Shown here piece by piece: positions 8,581-16,896 of a stretch of DNA of 64,000 bases. Numbering within the stretch: position 1 is the first letter of the stretch; every line of letters begins with the position of its first letter. The DNA comes from Chitinophagaceae bacterium BSSC1 (GTDB lineage: Bacteria > Bacteroidota > Bacteroidia > Chitinophagales > Chitinophagaceae), in NCBI GenBank assembly GCA_002256435.1, contig NKJC01000004.1:124001-188000 (forward strand), read 5' to 3'. Under the pieces are notes generated by a model. It was given only the letters and a program-made list of their open reading frames with translations, was not told the DNA's origin and did not search any database. Both the position numbers and the translations under genes were made by a program.

Positions 8581-10765
8581 GCAAATGGCTCTTGGGTCTG
8601 ATCTGTAATTGCAAAGTAGCTAGTCCTGTTTTTTCTGCATGAACAACTTTTAATTGGTGTTTGCCATTCAATGCTAGTTCCACCATATGACTGGTTCCAT
8701 CATCATATTGGGTATAGCTAGAAGACCATGCGTCAATGATCATTTTTCCATCCAAATAAACGCGTACCAAATCATCAGCAGTAATAGAGAGTTGATAAAT
8801 ATCTTTTGGAAAATTAATGGTTGTAGTTGCCACCACTGCAAAACTATCCGCAGGTAATTCCTTGTCTATTTTGCCCCACCAGATATAGTTCAAATCCTTT
8901 ACTGTAGCGCTTTTGAGTGGGGTGCTGTTTAATAGCTTTTCAAAGGCAGACGCTGCATTCTCAGGATGGCTCAAACTATCCCATGCATACCAATTGACCT
9001 GCCAATGTTCTTTGGGGTTAAATCCCTTCCATGAAAATGTTTGTGCAATTCCTGCATCCGTGGTTTTACCAAATGCATCGGTAGTGGCAGAACCTTTGTA
9101 CTGCAACTGGATCATTGGGTTCACTGTATTGGAATCCAATCGCGCCAGCAGCTTAGAGGGTAAACTATCTGGCCCGCGAGTCAAGAGTTCAAAGCCTTGT
9201 AACTTGTTCAAAGACCATTCTCCCTTGGGCCCCAATACTTCAAAATGATAGAGCCCCAAACTGTCTATCTGACTCATCCAAAGTAGGGGAGACTTAAAAT
9301 CATATGGTCCCCAAGGCGTGATTCTAATTTGGTCAATGCCTTGCGGAAACCCTTGTGCGGGATGGGCTTTGGCCGGTATACTGGCTAGTCTTTTGTCTTC
9401 TTGATAATCCAAATCAAGCAGATCTCCCTCGCGGCTGGTATCTATCTCGTTGAGTCTTTCTCCCCATTTCCAAATCTCACCCACCTGCATTTTTTTATTA
9501 CCACCAAATGCGGAAGAGTCTGTACCCATAATATCATAGACCAATTTATTATAGCTAAACCTATTAGAAGTAATCCAATAATTCTTGCTTTGGGTATTGC
9601 GTAATTTGGCATAAGCCCAATCAGCAGGTTGCTTTTCTCTAGACCAAAGTTTAATGGCGGTGCCGTCTTCTAAAAAACGGTTCATGGCAATATTAATGCC
9701 TTGTCCGTGTTCAATAGCAATACCAATTCTATTACCCACAAATACATTATCAGAAAAATCACTGCTATAACTATAACCGCCCCAAATGCCGTGGTCACAG
9801 CCCTCAAAGCGATTGTGTAAAACAGTATTGGTACTAAAAGTGAGTTCCGCGCCATTGGTGGGAGCAAAGGAAAAATCATTGCCATAAAGCAGGTTATGAT
9901 TGCACCCGCCAGTGGCAGCATCCATGGTGGTTTGGCCGGCCCAAAGAAAAAAGCCATCGCCCCCGTGCGTAACAGAATTATAGGCAAATACGTTTTCACT
10001 ACTTTGTTCAAATACCAAGATGCCCGCACTGTCTTGGCCGCGTCTATAAAATCCAAAACTGCTGCCACGTACATTATAGTCCAGTTTGTTATGATAGACT
10101 TGGTTAAAACTGCTCCTATACATACCAATCCCTAGTCCAGAATTAAAGGAAAAATCATTGTCATATACCTGACCCTTGTTACAATTGGTAAGCATTAAAG
10201 CGCATTGTCCGCCGGTAACCAAATTGCCATGTATCTTGGCGCCATCGCAGTTTTTGAGATAAATGGCTGCACCATATCGCATCCATTCGTCCTTTTCATT
10301 GTGGTGAAAACTCATCCAATCACTAATATCTTCCTTGTTCCACTGACTATGCAATTGTTGGCGATAATTATAACTGAGGTTACAGTCCTGAATAGTGAGT
10401 CCCTGAACACTATCGGCCAGAATGGCTATTTGGTAACCTTTGACTACAAGATTTTTAAGGGTAATATTTTTAGAACCTGGCTCTATATAAATGGCTAGTC
10501 CCTTCATCTGATTGGGTAAGGTGCCCATGGGCGATCCGTCTAAAATGGCTTGGGCAAAATCTACGGTAAGATTGGTTCCCTGAATGCGAATCAGGGGCTT
10601 GTTCAAAGCTCCATCTGCTTTGAGCTGATACATGCCTGGTTGAATCACCGTGTTTTGCTGTATTTGCATACCTGGCACTAGTGGCAGGGCATTTTGGGCC
10701 TGGCTAATCAGGGAGAATCCTGTCAGCAATAAGGTCAAAAGACGGAGAACCAGCTTGTTTTGCAT
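8552..10765 (-). CDS. Secreted right-handed parallel beta-helix protein
   Basis: A 737-residue protein from the ATG at 10765, where MQNKLVLRLLTLLLTGFSLISQAQ gives a clean signal peptide. The upstream ATG at 10840 would bury it. Residues about 60-400 are a ladder of parallel beta-helix (PbH1/NosD-like) rungs rich in Asn and Gly, with repeats such as GNDFSF, YNVRGSSFGFYRRGQDSAG and NRFEGCDHGIWGGYS. Such folds bind or cleave polysaccharides. Residues about 600-737 form a beta-sandwich resembling a PA14-like module (LPADSFAVVATTTINFPKDIYQLSITADDLVRVYLDG). No catalytic triad could be assigned, so carbohydrate binding or lyase activity stays open. Confidence 0.8.
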   Translation of the reverse strand: MQNKLVLRLLTLLLTGFSLISQAQNALPLVPGMQIQQNTVIQPGMYQLKADGALNKPLIRIQGTNLTVDFAQAILDGSPMGTLPNQMKGLAIYIEPGSKNITLKNLVVKGYQIAILADSVQGLTIQDCNLSYNYRQQLHSQWNKEDISDWMSFHHNEKDEWMRYGAAIYLKNCDGAKIHGNLVTGGQCALMLTNCNKGQVYDNDFSFNSGLGIGMYRSSFNQVYHNKLDYNVRGSSFGFYRRGQDSAGILVFEQSSENVFAYNSVTHGGDGFFLWAGQTTMDAATGGCNHNLLYGNDFSFAPTNGAELTFSTNTVLHNRFEGCDHGIWGGYSYSSDFSDNVFVGNRIGIAIEHGQGINIAMNRFLEDGTAIKLWSREKQPADWAYAKLRNTQSKNYWITSNRFSYNKLVYDIMGTDSSAFGGNKKMQVGEIWKWGERLNEIDTSREGDLLDLDYQEDKRLASIPAKAHPAQGFPQGIDQIRITPWGPYDFKSPLLWMSQIDSLGLYHFEVLGPKGEWSLNKLQGFELLTRGPDSLPSKLLARLDSNTVNPMIQLQYKGSATTDAFGKTTDAGIAQTFSWKGFNPKEHWQVNWYAWDSLSHPENAASAFEKLLNSTPLKSATVKDLNYIWWGKIDKELPADSFAVVATTTINFPKDIYQLSITADDLVRVYLDGKMIIDAWSSSYTQYDDGTSHMVELALNGKHQLKVVHAEKTGLATLQLQIRPKSHLLNSPVVAGK

Positions 10766-10915
10766 GACTAAAAGTACGGATTTGCTAAAAAAACTGCTAA
10801 ACCTTGTAGAATTTACTGTCAGGTTCTGACATTTTTGCATTTTAGACCGGATGGCATGGTGATTGACAGTAATGCATAGATTTCATACAGGAATCATAGA
10901 TTAAAAAATAAGTAT

Positions 10916-12832
10916 ATGGGAAAGATTATTGGAATTGACCTAGGAACAACCAACAGTTGCGTTTCCGTTATGGAAGGTAACGAGCCTGTTGTTATTGCCA
11001 ACGACGAAGGACGCAGAACAACCCCTTCAGTTGTAGCATTTTTGAAAAATGGTGAGCGTAAAGTAGGAGATCCTGCTAAGCGTCAGGCCATTACCAATCC
11101 TCAAAACACCATTAGTAGCGTTAAGCGTTTCATGGGTAGGAGGTTTGATGAAGTAACTGAAGAAATCAGCCACTGGAGCTATAAAGTTGCCAAAGGCGAT
11201 AATAATACTGTGCGTGTAGCCATTGATGATCGTTTGTTTACACCACAAGAAATCTCTGCCATGATTTTGCAGAAGATGAAAAAAACAGCAGAAGACTACC
11301 TGGGTCAGGAAGTAACAGAAGCGGTGATTACCGTTCCTGCTTATTTTAATGACGCTCAACGTCAGGCTACCAAAGAAGCTGGTGAGATTGCTGGTTTGAA
11401 CGTTCGCAGAATTGTGAACGAGCCTACTGCAGCTGCTTTGGCTTATGGTCTAGACAAAAAACACGCTGATCAGAAGATTGCCGTATTTGACTTGGGTGGT
11501 GGTACTTTTGATATCTCTATCCTTGAATTAGGTGATGGTGTATTTGAAGTAAAATCTACCAATGGTGATACCCACTTAGGTGGTGATGACTTTGATAAAG
11601 TAATCATGGACTGGTTGGCTGAAGAGTTCAAAAACCAAGAAGCTATTGACCTACGCAAAGACCCAATGGCCTTACAGCGTTTGAAAGAAGCTTCTGAAAA
11701 AGCAAAAGTTGAATTGAGTTCTTCTCAAGAAACTGAGATCAACCTTCCTTATATTACTGCCGTTGACGGTGTTCCAAAACACTTGGTGGTAAAACTTACT
11801 CGTGCAAAATTTGAAGCATTGTCTGATAACCTGTTTACACGTTGTTTAAAGCCTTGCGAAGCTGCTTTGAATGATGCTGGTTATAGCATTTCTCAAATTG
11901 ACGAAGTAATCTTAGTAGGAGGTTCTACTCGTATTCCTAAGGTTCAAGAAATTGTAGAAAAATTCTTTGGTAAGAAACCAAATAAGGGTGTGAATCCTGA
12001 TGAAGTAGTTGCCATTGGTGCAGGTATTCAAGGTGCGGTTTTGAGCGGAGACATCAAAGACGTATTGTTGTTAGACGTTACGCCTCTTGGATTGGGTATT
12101 GAAACCATGGGTGGTGTAATGACTACCATGATTACTTCTAATACTACCATTCCTACCAAGAAAACAGAAGTATATTCTACAGCTAGCGATAACCAACCAG
12201 GTGTACAAATCCACGTTTTGCAAGGTGAGCGCCCAATGGCCACTCAAAACAAGAGCTTGGGTATGTTTAACCTTGATGGTATTCCTCCAGCTCCACGCGG
12301 AGTTCCTCAAATTGAAGTGACTTTTGATATTGACGCCAATGGTATGATCCACGTGAGCGCTAAGGATAAAGGAACTGGAAAAGAGCAGAAGATTCGTATT
12401 GAAGCGGGTAGTGGTTTGAGCAAGGAAGAAGTAGAGAAAATGAAAGCCGAAGCAAAAGCCAACGAAGCTGCTGATAAAGAAGCTCGTGAGCGCGTTGAAA
12501 AATTGAATGCTGCAGATAGCATGATCTTCCAAACTGAGAAACAATTCAAAGAATTTGGAGACAAGATTCCTGCAGACAAAAAAGCACCAATTGAAGCGGC
12601 TTTGGAAAAACTCAAAGAAGCGCACAAGAACCAGGATATTGCAGCCATTGACGCAGCTACTGCAGAAATGAATACTGCATGGACTGCTGCTAGCGAAGAA
12701 ATCTACAAAGCACAAGCGGAAGCTGGTGCTGGTGCAGGTGCCCAAGCTGGTCCTCAGGGCGGTGCACAAGCTGGTGGCGCACAAGCTGCTGGTGAAACCG
12801 TTACAGACGCAGAATTTGAAGAAGTGAAATAA
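10916..12832 (+). CDS. dnaK: Chaperone DnaK (Hsp70)
   Basis: A 638-residue ATP-dependent Hsp70 chaperone. The start [20 protein letters not shown] is the phosphate-1 motif. [16 protein letters not shown] and [13 protein letters not shown] are the other nucleotide-binding signatures. The substrate-binding domain contains [14 protein letters not shown]. The helical lid is followed by a Gly-Ala-Gln-rich linker and the acidic end [11 protein letters not shown], matching the E-E-V-K-type tail of bacterial DnaK. No grpE or dnaJ is adjacent, which is common in Bacteroidota. No clear CIRCE element or TAnnTTTG box was found in the 150 bp upstream. Confidence 0.98.
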   Translation: MGKIIGIDLGTTNSCVSVMEGNEPVVIANDEGRRTTPSVVAFLKNGERKVGDPAKRQAITNPQNTISSVKRFMGRRFDEVTEEISHWSYKVAKGDNNTVRVAIDDRLFTPQEISAMILQKMKKTAEDYLGQEVTEAVITVPAYFNDAQRQATKEAGEIAGLNVRRIVNEPTAAALAYGLDKKHADQKIAVFDLGGGTFDISILELGDGVFEVKSTNGDTHLGGDDFDKVIMDWLAEEFKNQEAIDLRKDPMALQRLKEASEKAKVELSSSQETEINLPYITAVDGVPKHLVVKLTRAKFEALSDNLFTRCLKPCEAALNDAGYSISQIDEVILVGGSTRIPKVQEIVEKFFGKKPNKGVNPDEVVAIGAGIQGAVLSGDIKDVLLLDVTPLGLGIETMGGVMTTMITSNTTIPTKKTEVYSTASDNQPGVQIHVLQGERPMATQNKSLGMFNLDGIPPAPRGVPQIEVTFDIDANGMIHVSAKDKGTGKEQKIRIEAGSGLSKEEVEKMKAEAKANEAADKEARERVEKLNAADSMIFQTEKQFKEFGDKIPADKKAPIEAALEKLKEAHKNQDIAAIDAATAEMNTAWTAASEEIYKAQAEAGAGAGAQAGPQGGAQAGGAQAAGETVTDAEFEEVK

Positions 12833-12855
12833 TCATCTTTCTTTTAATACACTTA

Positions 12856-12890
12856 AGAAAAGCACCCAATTGGGTGCTTTTCTGTTTTAA
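12856..12890 (+). terminator. Rho-independent terminator after dnaK
   Basis: A perfect 28-nt palindrome (12856-12883), AGAAAAGCACCCAA and its complement, followed by TGTTTT. Confidence 0.85.
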
Positions 12891-12964
12891 GAAATTTGTG
12901 GATTTGGGTTCTTAAAATGACACAAAATGCTATAAATCAGTCATTTTCAATTACCTTGTTATCT

Positions 12965-13960
12965 ATGTCACTAACGAAAGACTTTGTCCACTCCAATAGC
13001 CCGGAGCCACATCGCGCCCGCACCAAAGCCATACTTCAAAATAAGCCAGAAATGCGCAAGCTAATAGGGAAGAACCCCTATACCTTTTTGGCCATTCTGT
13101 TGATTGTTTCCGTACAATTATTTCTTTGTTATTGGTTGCATGACCAGAGCTGGTGGTTGGTATTTGGGTTGGCCTATTTGATTGGTGCTTTTGCGGATCA
13201 CGCACTCTTTGTCATGATTCACGAGTGCGCGCACAAACTCATTTTTAAAAGTCATACGGCCAATAGACTGGCTGGGATCTTGGCCAATGTACCACAGGTA
13301 TTTCCTAGTAGTATTTCTTTTGAACGATACCATATTAAACACCATTCTTTTCAAGGCGTGATGGAACTTGACGGAGACTTACCCAATGAATGGGAAGCCA
13401 AGCTCATTGACAATTCTGTGATTGGAAAAATTCTTTGGTTATTGTTTTATCCACTGTTTCAATTATTCCGTTTGGGTAGACTACGAGAGATCAAACCCTT
13501 TGACGGATGGATTGCTTTTAACATGTTGGTGCAAATTGTGTTTGTAGCCGCAGTAGCATTTTTTCTTGGACCCAAATCCATTGTGTTTTTGATTGCTTCT
13601 TTCTTTTTCTCTGTGGGTTTGCACCCGCTTGGTGCACGCTGGATTCAAGAGCATTATTTGACAGATGGGGACCAGGAAACCCATAGTTATTATGGTCCTC
13701 TAAACACCGTGGCATTTAATGTAGGCTATCACAATGAGCACCACGATTTTCCTTCTGTACCTTGGAACAAATTGCCACAGATCAGGGCTACTGCTCCTGC
13801 ATTTTACAATACCCTGAACTACCATACTTCTTGGACCAAACTTTTTTTCCGCTTCATTTTTGACAAAAACATCTCGCTTTATTCAAGGGTAGTAAGAAGT
13901 GATAGGGGTAAAGTGCCTTTAACGGATCAGTCCAAACCCGATGTAGAAATAGTGGCTTAG
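12965..13960 (+). CDS. Fatty acid desaturase, sphingolipid delta-4 desaturase (DES1/DEGS)-like
   Basis: A 331-residue membrane di-iron enzyme from the ATG at 12965. The three His boxes are HECAH (86-90), HIKHH (123-127) and HNEHH (256-260). The neighbourhood of the third, SYYGPLNTVAFNVGYHNEHH then DFP, reads almost like eukaryotic dihydroceramide delta-4 desaturases. So do an N-terminal DF-x7-PH-x3-R-x3-IL segment, SSISFERYH before box 2, and an end segment ISLYSR. Four hydrophobic stretches lie between the boxes. Family knowledge: these enzymes put a trans double bond at C4 of the sphingoid base. Many Bacteroidota make sphingolipids, so a dihydroceramide-type substrate is plausible; another acyl substrate is not excluded. 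It follows the dnaK terminator. Confidence 0.85.
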   Translation: MSLTKDFVHSNSPEPHRARTKAILQNKPEMRKLIGKNPYTFLAILLIVSVQLFLCYWLHDQSWWLVFGLAYLIGAFADHALFVMIHECAHKLIFKSHTANRLAGILANVPQVFPSSISFERYHIKHHSFQGVMELDGDLPNEWEAKLIDNSVIGKILWLLFYPLFQLFRLGRLREIKPFDGWIAFNMLVQIVFVAAVAFFLGPKSIVFLIASFFFSVGLHPLGARWIQEHYLTDGDQETHSYYGPLNTVAFNVGYHNEHHDFPSVPWNKLPQIRATAPAFYNTLNYHTSWTKLFFRFIFDKNISLYSRVVRSDRGKVPLTDQSKPDVEIVA

Positions 13961-13996
13961 TTCCCATTTAATTTTAAGGAAGTTTTTTCAAGTGCT

Positions 13997-14010
13997 ACTA
14001 ACGATTGTTA
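13997..14010. promoter_or_regulatory. Inverted repeat CTAACGATTGTTAG, possible operator of the thiolase gene
   Basis: Two 5-bp arms, CTAAC and GTTAG, lie across 4 bp, and a second AACGATT copy follows at 14016-14022. The element overlaps the region where a -33 box would be, about 22 bp before the -7 box, as expected for a repressor site. The symmetry is short, so chance is possible. Confidence 0.3.
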
Positions 14011-14021
14011 GTGTGAACGAT

Positions 14022-14029
14022 TATCTTTG
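14022..14029 (+). promoter_or_regulatory. -7 promoter box TATCTTTG of the thiolase gene
   Basis: A perfect TAnnTTTG match, 17 nt before the start codon. Confidence 0.6.
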
Positions 14030-14046
14030 GCACTCAAAACCTTGTC

Positions 14047-15231
14047 ATGCAACAAAGAACCGTTTATATTGTCTCTGCCGTACGTACACCCATGGGTAGT
14101 TTTGGTGGCTCCTTAAAAGATTTTAGTGCCACCCAATTGGGAGGCATTGCTATCAAAGCAGCAGTAGAAAGAGCAGGGATTAATCCCGCTCAAGTGCAGG
14201 AAGTATTAATGGGTTCGGTGATTCAGGCCAACCTTGGTCAGGCACCAGCTAGACAGGCTTCAAAATTTGCGGGGCTGCCCGATAGTGTGATTGCAACAAC
14301 CGTTAATAAAGTATGTGCATCTGGCATGAAAGCCATCGCGTTAGCAGCGCAATCCATTTTGCTGGGCGATGCTGAGATTGTAGTAGCTGGTGGTATGGAG
14401 AGCATGAGCAATGTTCCTTTCTATTCTCCTAATATGCGTTGGGGTAACAAATATGGCAATGTGCAAATGATTGATGGTTTGGCCAAAGATGGTTTAACCG
14501 ATGTCTACCACAATTATGCCATGGGGAATGCTGCGGAACTTTGTGCCAAAGAATGTGGTATTAGTCGTGAAGACCAAGACGCATTTGCTATTGAAAGTTA
14601 TACCCGTAGTCAGGCCGCTATCAAGAATGGTTGGTTTGATGCCGAGATTGTTCCTGTGCCCATTCCACAACGCAAGGGCGATCCCATTTTATTTGCCAAA
14701 GACGAAGAACCTTTTAATGTAAAATTTGATAAGATTCCAGAACTCAAACCGGCATTTATCAAAGATGGTACGGTTACTGCCGCCAATGCTTCTACCATGA
14801 ATGATGGTGCTGCTGCGCTGGTCTTAATGAGCAAAGAAAAAGCAGATGCCATGGGCATTAAACCCCTAGCCATCATTCGCAGTTTTGCAGATGCAGAACA
14901 AGCCCCTGAATGGTTTACTACCACACCATCCTTGGCCCTGCCCAAAGCCTTAGCCAAAGCGGGTTTGGAAACAAAAGACTTAGACTTTGTAGAACTCAAT
15001 GAAGCTTTCTCCGTGGTAGGAATTGCCAATACCCAACAAATGAAACTAGACCCTGCAAAAGTAAATGCACACGGTGGTGCTGTTTCTATGGGTCACCCTC
15101 TTGGTTGTAGTGGTGCTAGAATCATTGTAACACTGATTCATGTGCTGAAACAACAAGGTGGAAAAATTGGTGGTGCTGCAATTTGCAACGGCGGTGGTGG
15201 TGCTTCTGCAATGGTGATTGAATTGGCGTAA
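14047..15231 (+). CDS. Acetyl-CoA C-acetyltransferase (thiolase)
   Basis: A 394-residue type II thiolase, condensing two acetyl-CoA to acetoacetyl-CoA or cleaving 3-ketoacyl-CoA. The acyl-accepting Cys is C90 in NKVCASGMKA. The active-site His is H350 in GHPLGCSGAR and the second catalytic Cys is C380 in CNGGGGASA. The length is normal for biosynthetic thiolases. Neighbours are a desaturase gene upstream and an acetyltransferase 21 bp downstream; no hydroxyacyl-CoA dehydrogenase or beta-oxidation operon adjoins. The choice between acetoacetyl-CoA synthesis and degradation cannot be made from the sequence. Confidence 0.95.
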   Translation: MQQRTVYIVSAVRTPMGSFGGSLKDFSATQLGGIAIKAAVERAGINPAQVQEVLMGSVIQANLGQAPARQASKFAGLPDSVIATTVNKVCASGMKAIALAAQSILLGDAEIVVAGGMESMSNVPFYSPNMRWGNKYGNVQMIDGLAKDGLTDVYHNYAMGNAAELCAKECGISREDQDAFAIESYTRSQAAIKNGWFDAEIVPVPIPQRKGDPILFAKDEEPFNVKFDKIPELKPAFIKDGTVTAANASTMNDGAAALVLMSKEKADAMGIKPLAIIRSFADAEQAPEWFTTTPSLALPKALAKAGLETKDLDFVELNEAFSVVGIANTQQMKLDPAKVNAHGGAVSMGHPLGCSGARIIVTLIHVLKQQGGKIGGAAICNGGGGASAMVIELA

Positions 15232-15252
15232 TATTGCAGCTCAAATTGATGC

Positions 15253-15771
15253 ATGTATTCTATTCAAATTGTACCAGCAACCATTGATGACGCAGCCCTA
15301 ATTGCAGAGATTAGTAGGGAAACTTTTTACGATACTTATGCTGCGGATAATACCAAGGAAGACATGGATCTCTACTTGACTACCAAGTTTTCGGATGAAC
15401 AAATATTGGCGGAATTAAAAGACCCTTTGCATCTTTTTTTATTGGCCTATGTAGGCGATACCCTTGCTGGTTATGTAAAGCTCAAAGACGCTACCCACGT
15501 AAGTTTGGGAACTGATCCTGCCATGGAGGTTGCCAGGTTTTATGCGCGTAAAAACTTTCACGGTAAGGGTGTGGGTAAAGCCATGATGGAAGCCTGTATT
15601 ACACATGCAAAAGTACTTGAAAGACAATGGCTCTGGTTGGTGGTTTGGAAACAAAATCCACGCGGCATTCAGTTCTACCAATTAGCTGGTTTTAGCATTT
15701 GTGCGGAAGCCATTTTTGTGCTGGGTGAAGATGTACAACATGACTGGGTCATGAAGAAAACTCTACAATAG
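15253..15771 (+). CDS. GNAT-family N-acetyltransferase
   Basis: A 172-residue single-domain acetyltransferase. The acetyl-CoA-binding motif A is visible as RFYARKNFHGKGVGKAMMEACI (R/Q-x-x-G-x-G/A pattern). Motif B follows as LWLVVWKQNPRGIQFYQLAGF. The N-terminal half, IDDAALIAEISRETFYDTYAADN, resembles PaiA/spermidine-acetyltransferase-like GNATs. The gene begins 21 bp after the thiolase stop and is probably co-transcribed. It converges on the YeeE/YedE gene with a 26-bp gap that holds no terminator hairpin. The substrate is unknown. Confidence 0.88.
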   Translation: MYSIQIVPATIDDAALIAEISRETFYDTYAADNTKEDMDLYLTTKFSDEQILAELKDPLHLFLLAYVGDTLAGYVKLKDATHVSLGTDPAMEVARFYARKNFHGKGVGKAMMEACITHAKVLERQWLWLVVWKQNPRGIQFYQLAGFSICAEAIFVLGEDVQHDWVMKKTLQ

Positions 15772-15797
15772 TTTTTGCTGAAAGTTTAGTTCTGAAT

Positions 15798-16295
15798 TTA
15801 GTGAGGCAATTTATTGCGCAACAATCCATACACCCAAGTGCCAGCAATGGCACTGAGTAAGGTAATGATGGTCACGGTTGCACCTGTTCCAATTTGAGCA
15901 AACAAGGGGCCAGGACAGGCTCCTGTAATGGCCCATCCAAATCCAAACAACAAACCACCATAGATCTGTCCTTTGTTAAAGGGTGTGTTGTCAAAATGAA
16001 CAGGTTCTCCATAAATGGTTTTGATCTTAAATTTTTTGATCAGAAAAACGCTGACCATACCCACCACTACAGCACTGCCAATGACTCCATACATGTGAAA
16101 GCTTTGCAAGCGGAACATTTCTTGAATCCTAAACCAGCTGATGATCTCGGCTTTTACAAACACAATCCCAAACAAAATGCCCACCACCAAGTATTTAAGG
16201 TTATACCAAGAGGGGTGCTGGATCTGCGTTTCATTGGTGCAGATACTGTCTTGCTTGCGAATTTCTGCGTCGTTTTCTGGAACTATTGTGCTCAT
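15798..16295 (-). CDS. YeeE/YedE (DUF6691-type) membrane protein, second half-transporter
   Basis: A 165-residue protein with about four membrane helices. The conserved motif FGWAITGACPGPLFAQIG carries the Cys typical of the C-terminal half of YeeE/YedE proteins. Full-length YeeE/TsuA takes up thiosulfate, passing it between conserved cysteines. Here two short genes replace one long one, and the start lies 1 bp after the stop of the first half. The N-terminal 30 residues are soluble and contain two further Cys. Co-transcription with the first half and the CstB-like gene is very likely. Confidence 0.85.
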   Translation of the reverse strand: MSTIVPENDAEIRKQDSICTNETQIQHPSWYNLKYLVVGILFGIVFVKAEIISWFRIQEMFRLQSFHMYGVIGSAVVVGMVSVFLIKKFKIKTIYGEPVHFDNTPFNKGQIYGGLLFGFGWAITGACPGPLFAQIGTGATVTIITLLSAIAGTWVYGLLRNKLPH

Positions 16296-16296
16296 A

Positions 16297-16860
16297 TTAC
16301 AAAGAAAGAATAAGGGGTAAAATTAAATTGGCCATGATAAAACCACCTACCATAAAACAGATAGTGGCTACCAGCGATGTCCATTGCAAATTGCTCAGTC
16401 CGGTAATGGCATGACCAGAAGTACACCCACCGGCATAACGGGTTCCAAAACCTACTAGGAAACCACCCACCACCATCAGGATCAAACCCTTGGGGTGCAA
16501 TAGTGCAGGCCAATTAAAGATTTCTATTGGGATTAAGGCATCATAATTACTAATGCCATAGGTTTTTAATTCTGCTGCTAGGGCTGGATTTACGGCAACG
16601 GGTAGGGGATTGGCCAAGCATTGCACAGCAATGATGCCACCTAGGAAAATGCCAAATACAAAAAACAGGTTCCAGATTTCTTTTTTCCAATCGTATTGAA
16701 AATAGGGAATCTTGGCGGGCAAACAGGCCGCGCAGATATGGCGCAGGGAACTGCTAATGCCAAAGCGTTTATTACCAATTAACAAAAGGGTAGGCACGGT
16801 AAGGCCAATCAATGGGCCAGCTACATACCAAGGCCAAGGCTGTTTCAACCAATCAATCAT
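16297..16860 (-). CDS. YeeE/YedE membrane protein, first half-transporter
   Basis: A 187-residue protein with about five membrane helices. The conserved YeeE signature is [18 protein letters not shown] with C146; other cysteines are C43, C46 and C81. YeeE/YedE proteins carry thiosulfate or related sulfur species across the inner membrane. The gene starts 36 bp after the CstB-like dioxygenase-rhodanese and precedes the second half by 1 bp. The context argues for import or export of the sulfur product made or consumed by that enzyme. The direction of transport is not shown by the sequence. Confidence 0.87.
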   Translation of the reverse strand: MIDWLKQPWPWYVAGPLIGLTVPTLLLIGNKRFGISSSLRHICAACLPAKIPYFQYDWKKEIWNLFFVFGIFLGGIIAVQCLANPLPVAVNPALAAELKTYGISNYDALIPIEIFNWPALLHPKGLILMVVGGFLVGFGTRYAGGCTSGHAITGLSNLQWTSLVATICFMVGGFIMANLILPLILSL

Positions 16861-16896
16861 GTGGGTTCTTTAGTCCACAAAAATAGTAGAAATAAC

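Noticed and set aside
10766..10840. Upstream ATG for the beta-helix protein
   Set aside because: It would add 25 polar residues in front of a perfect signal peptide; the ATG at 10765 is better.
10863..10890. TTGACA-like -35 sequence before dnaK as a sigma-70 promoter of E. coli type
   Set aside because: No matching -10 at the right distance, and Bacteroidota primary sigma factors use TTTG/TAnnTTTG; only a weak TAGATTTC is present.
12071..12784. 237-codon open frame on the minus strand inside dnaK
   Set aside because: It is antisense to the highly conserved dnaK frame, has Cys/Phe/Ser-rich composition typical of mirror frames, and has no promoter or neighbour support.
15439..15681. Minus-strand frame inside the acetyltransferase gene
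   Set aside because: It is antisense to an acetyltransferase frame with clear CoA motifs; no independent support.
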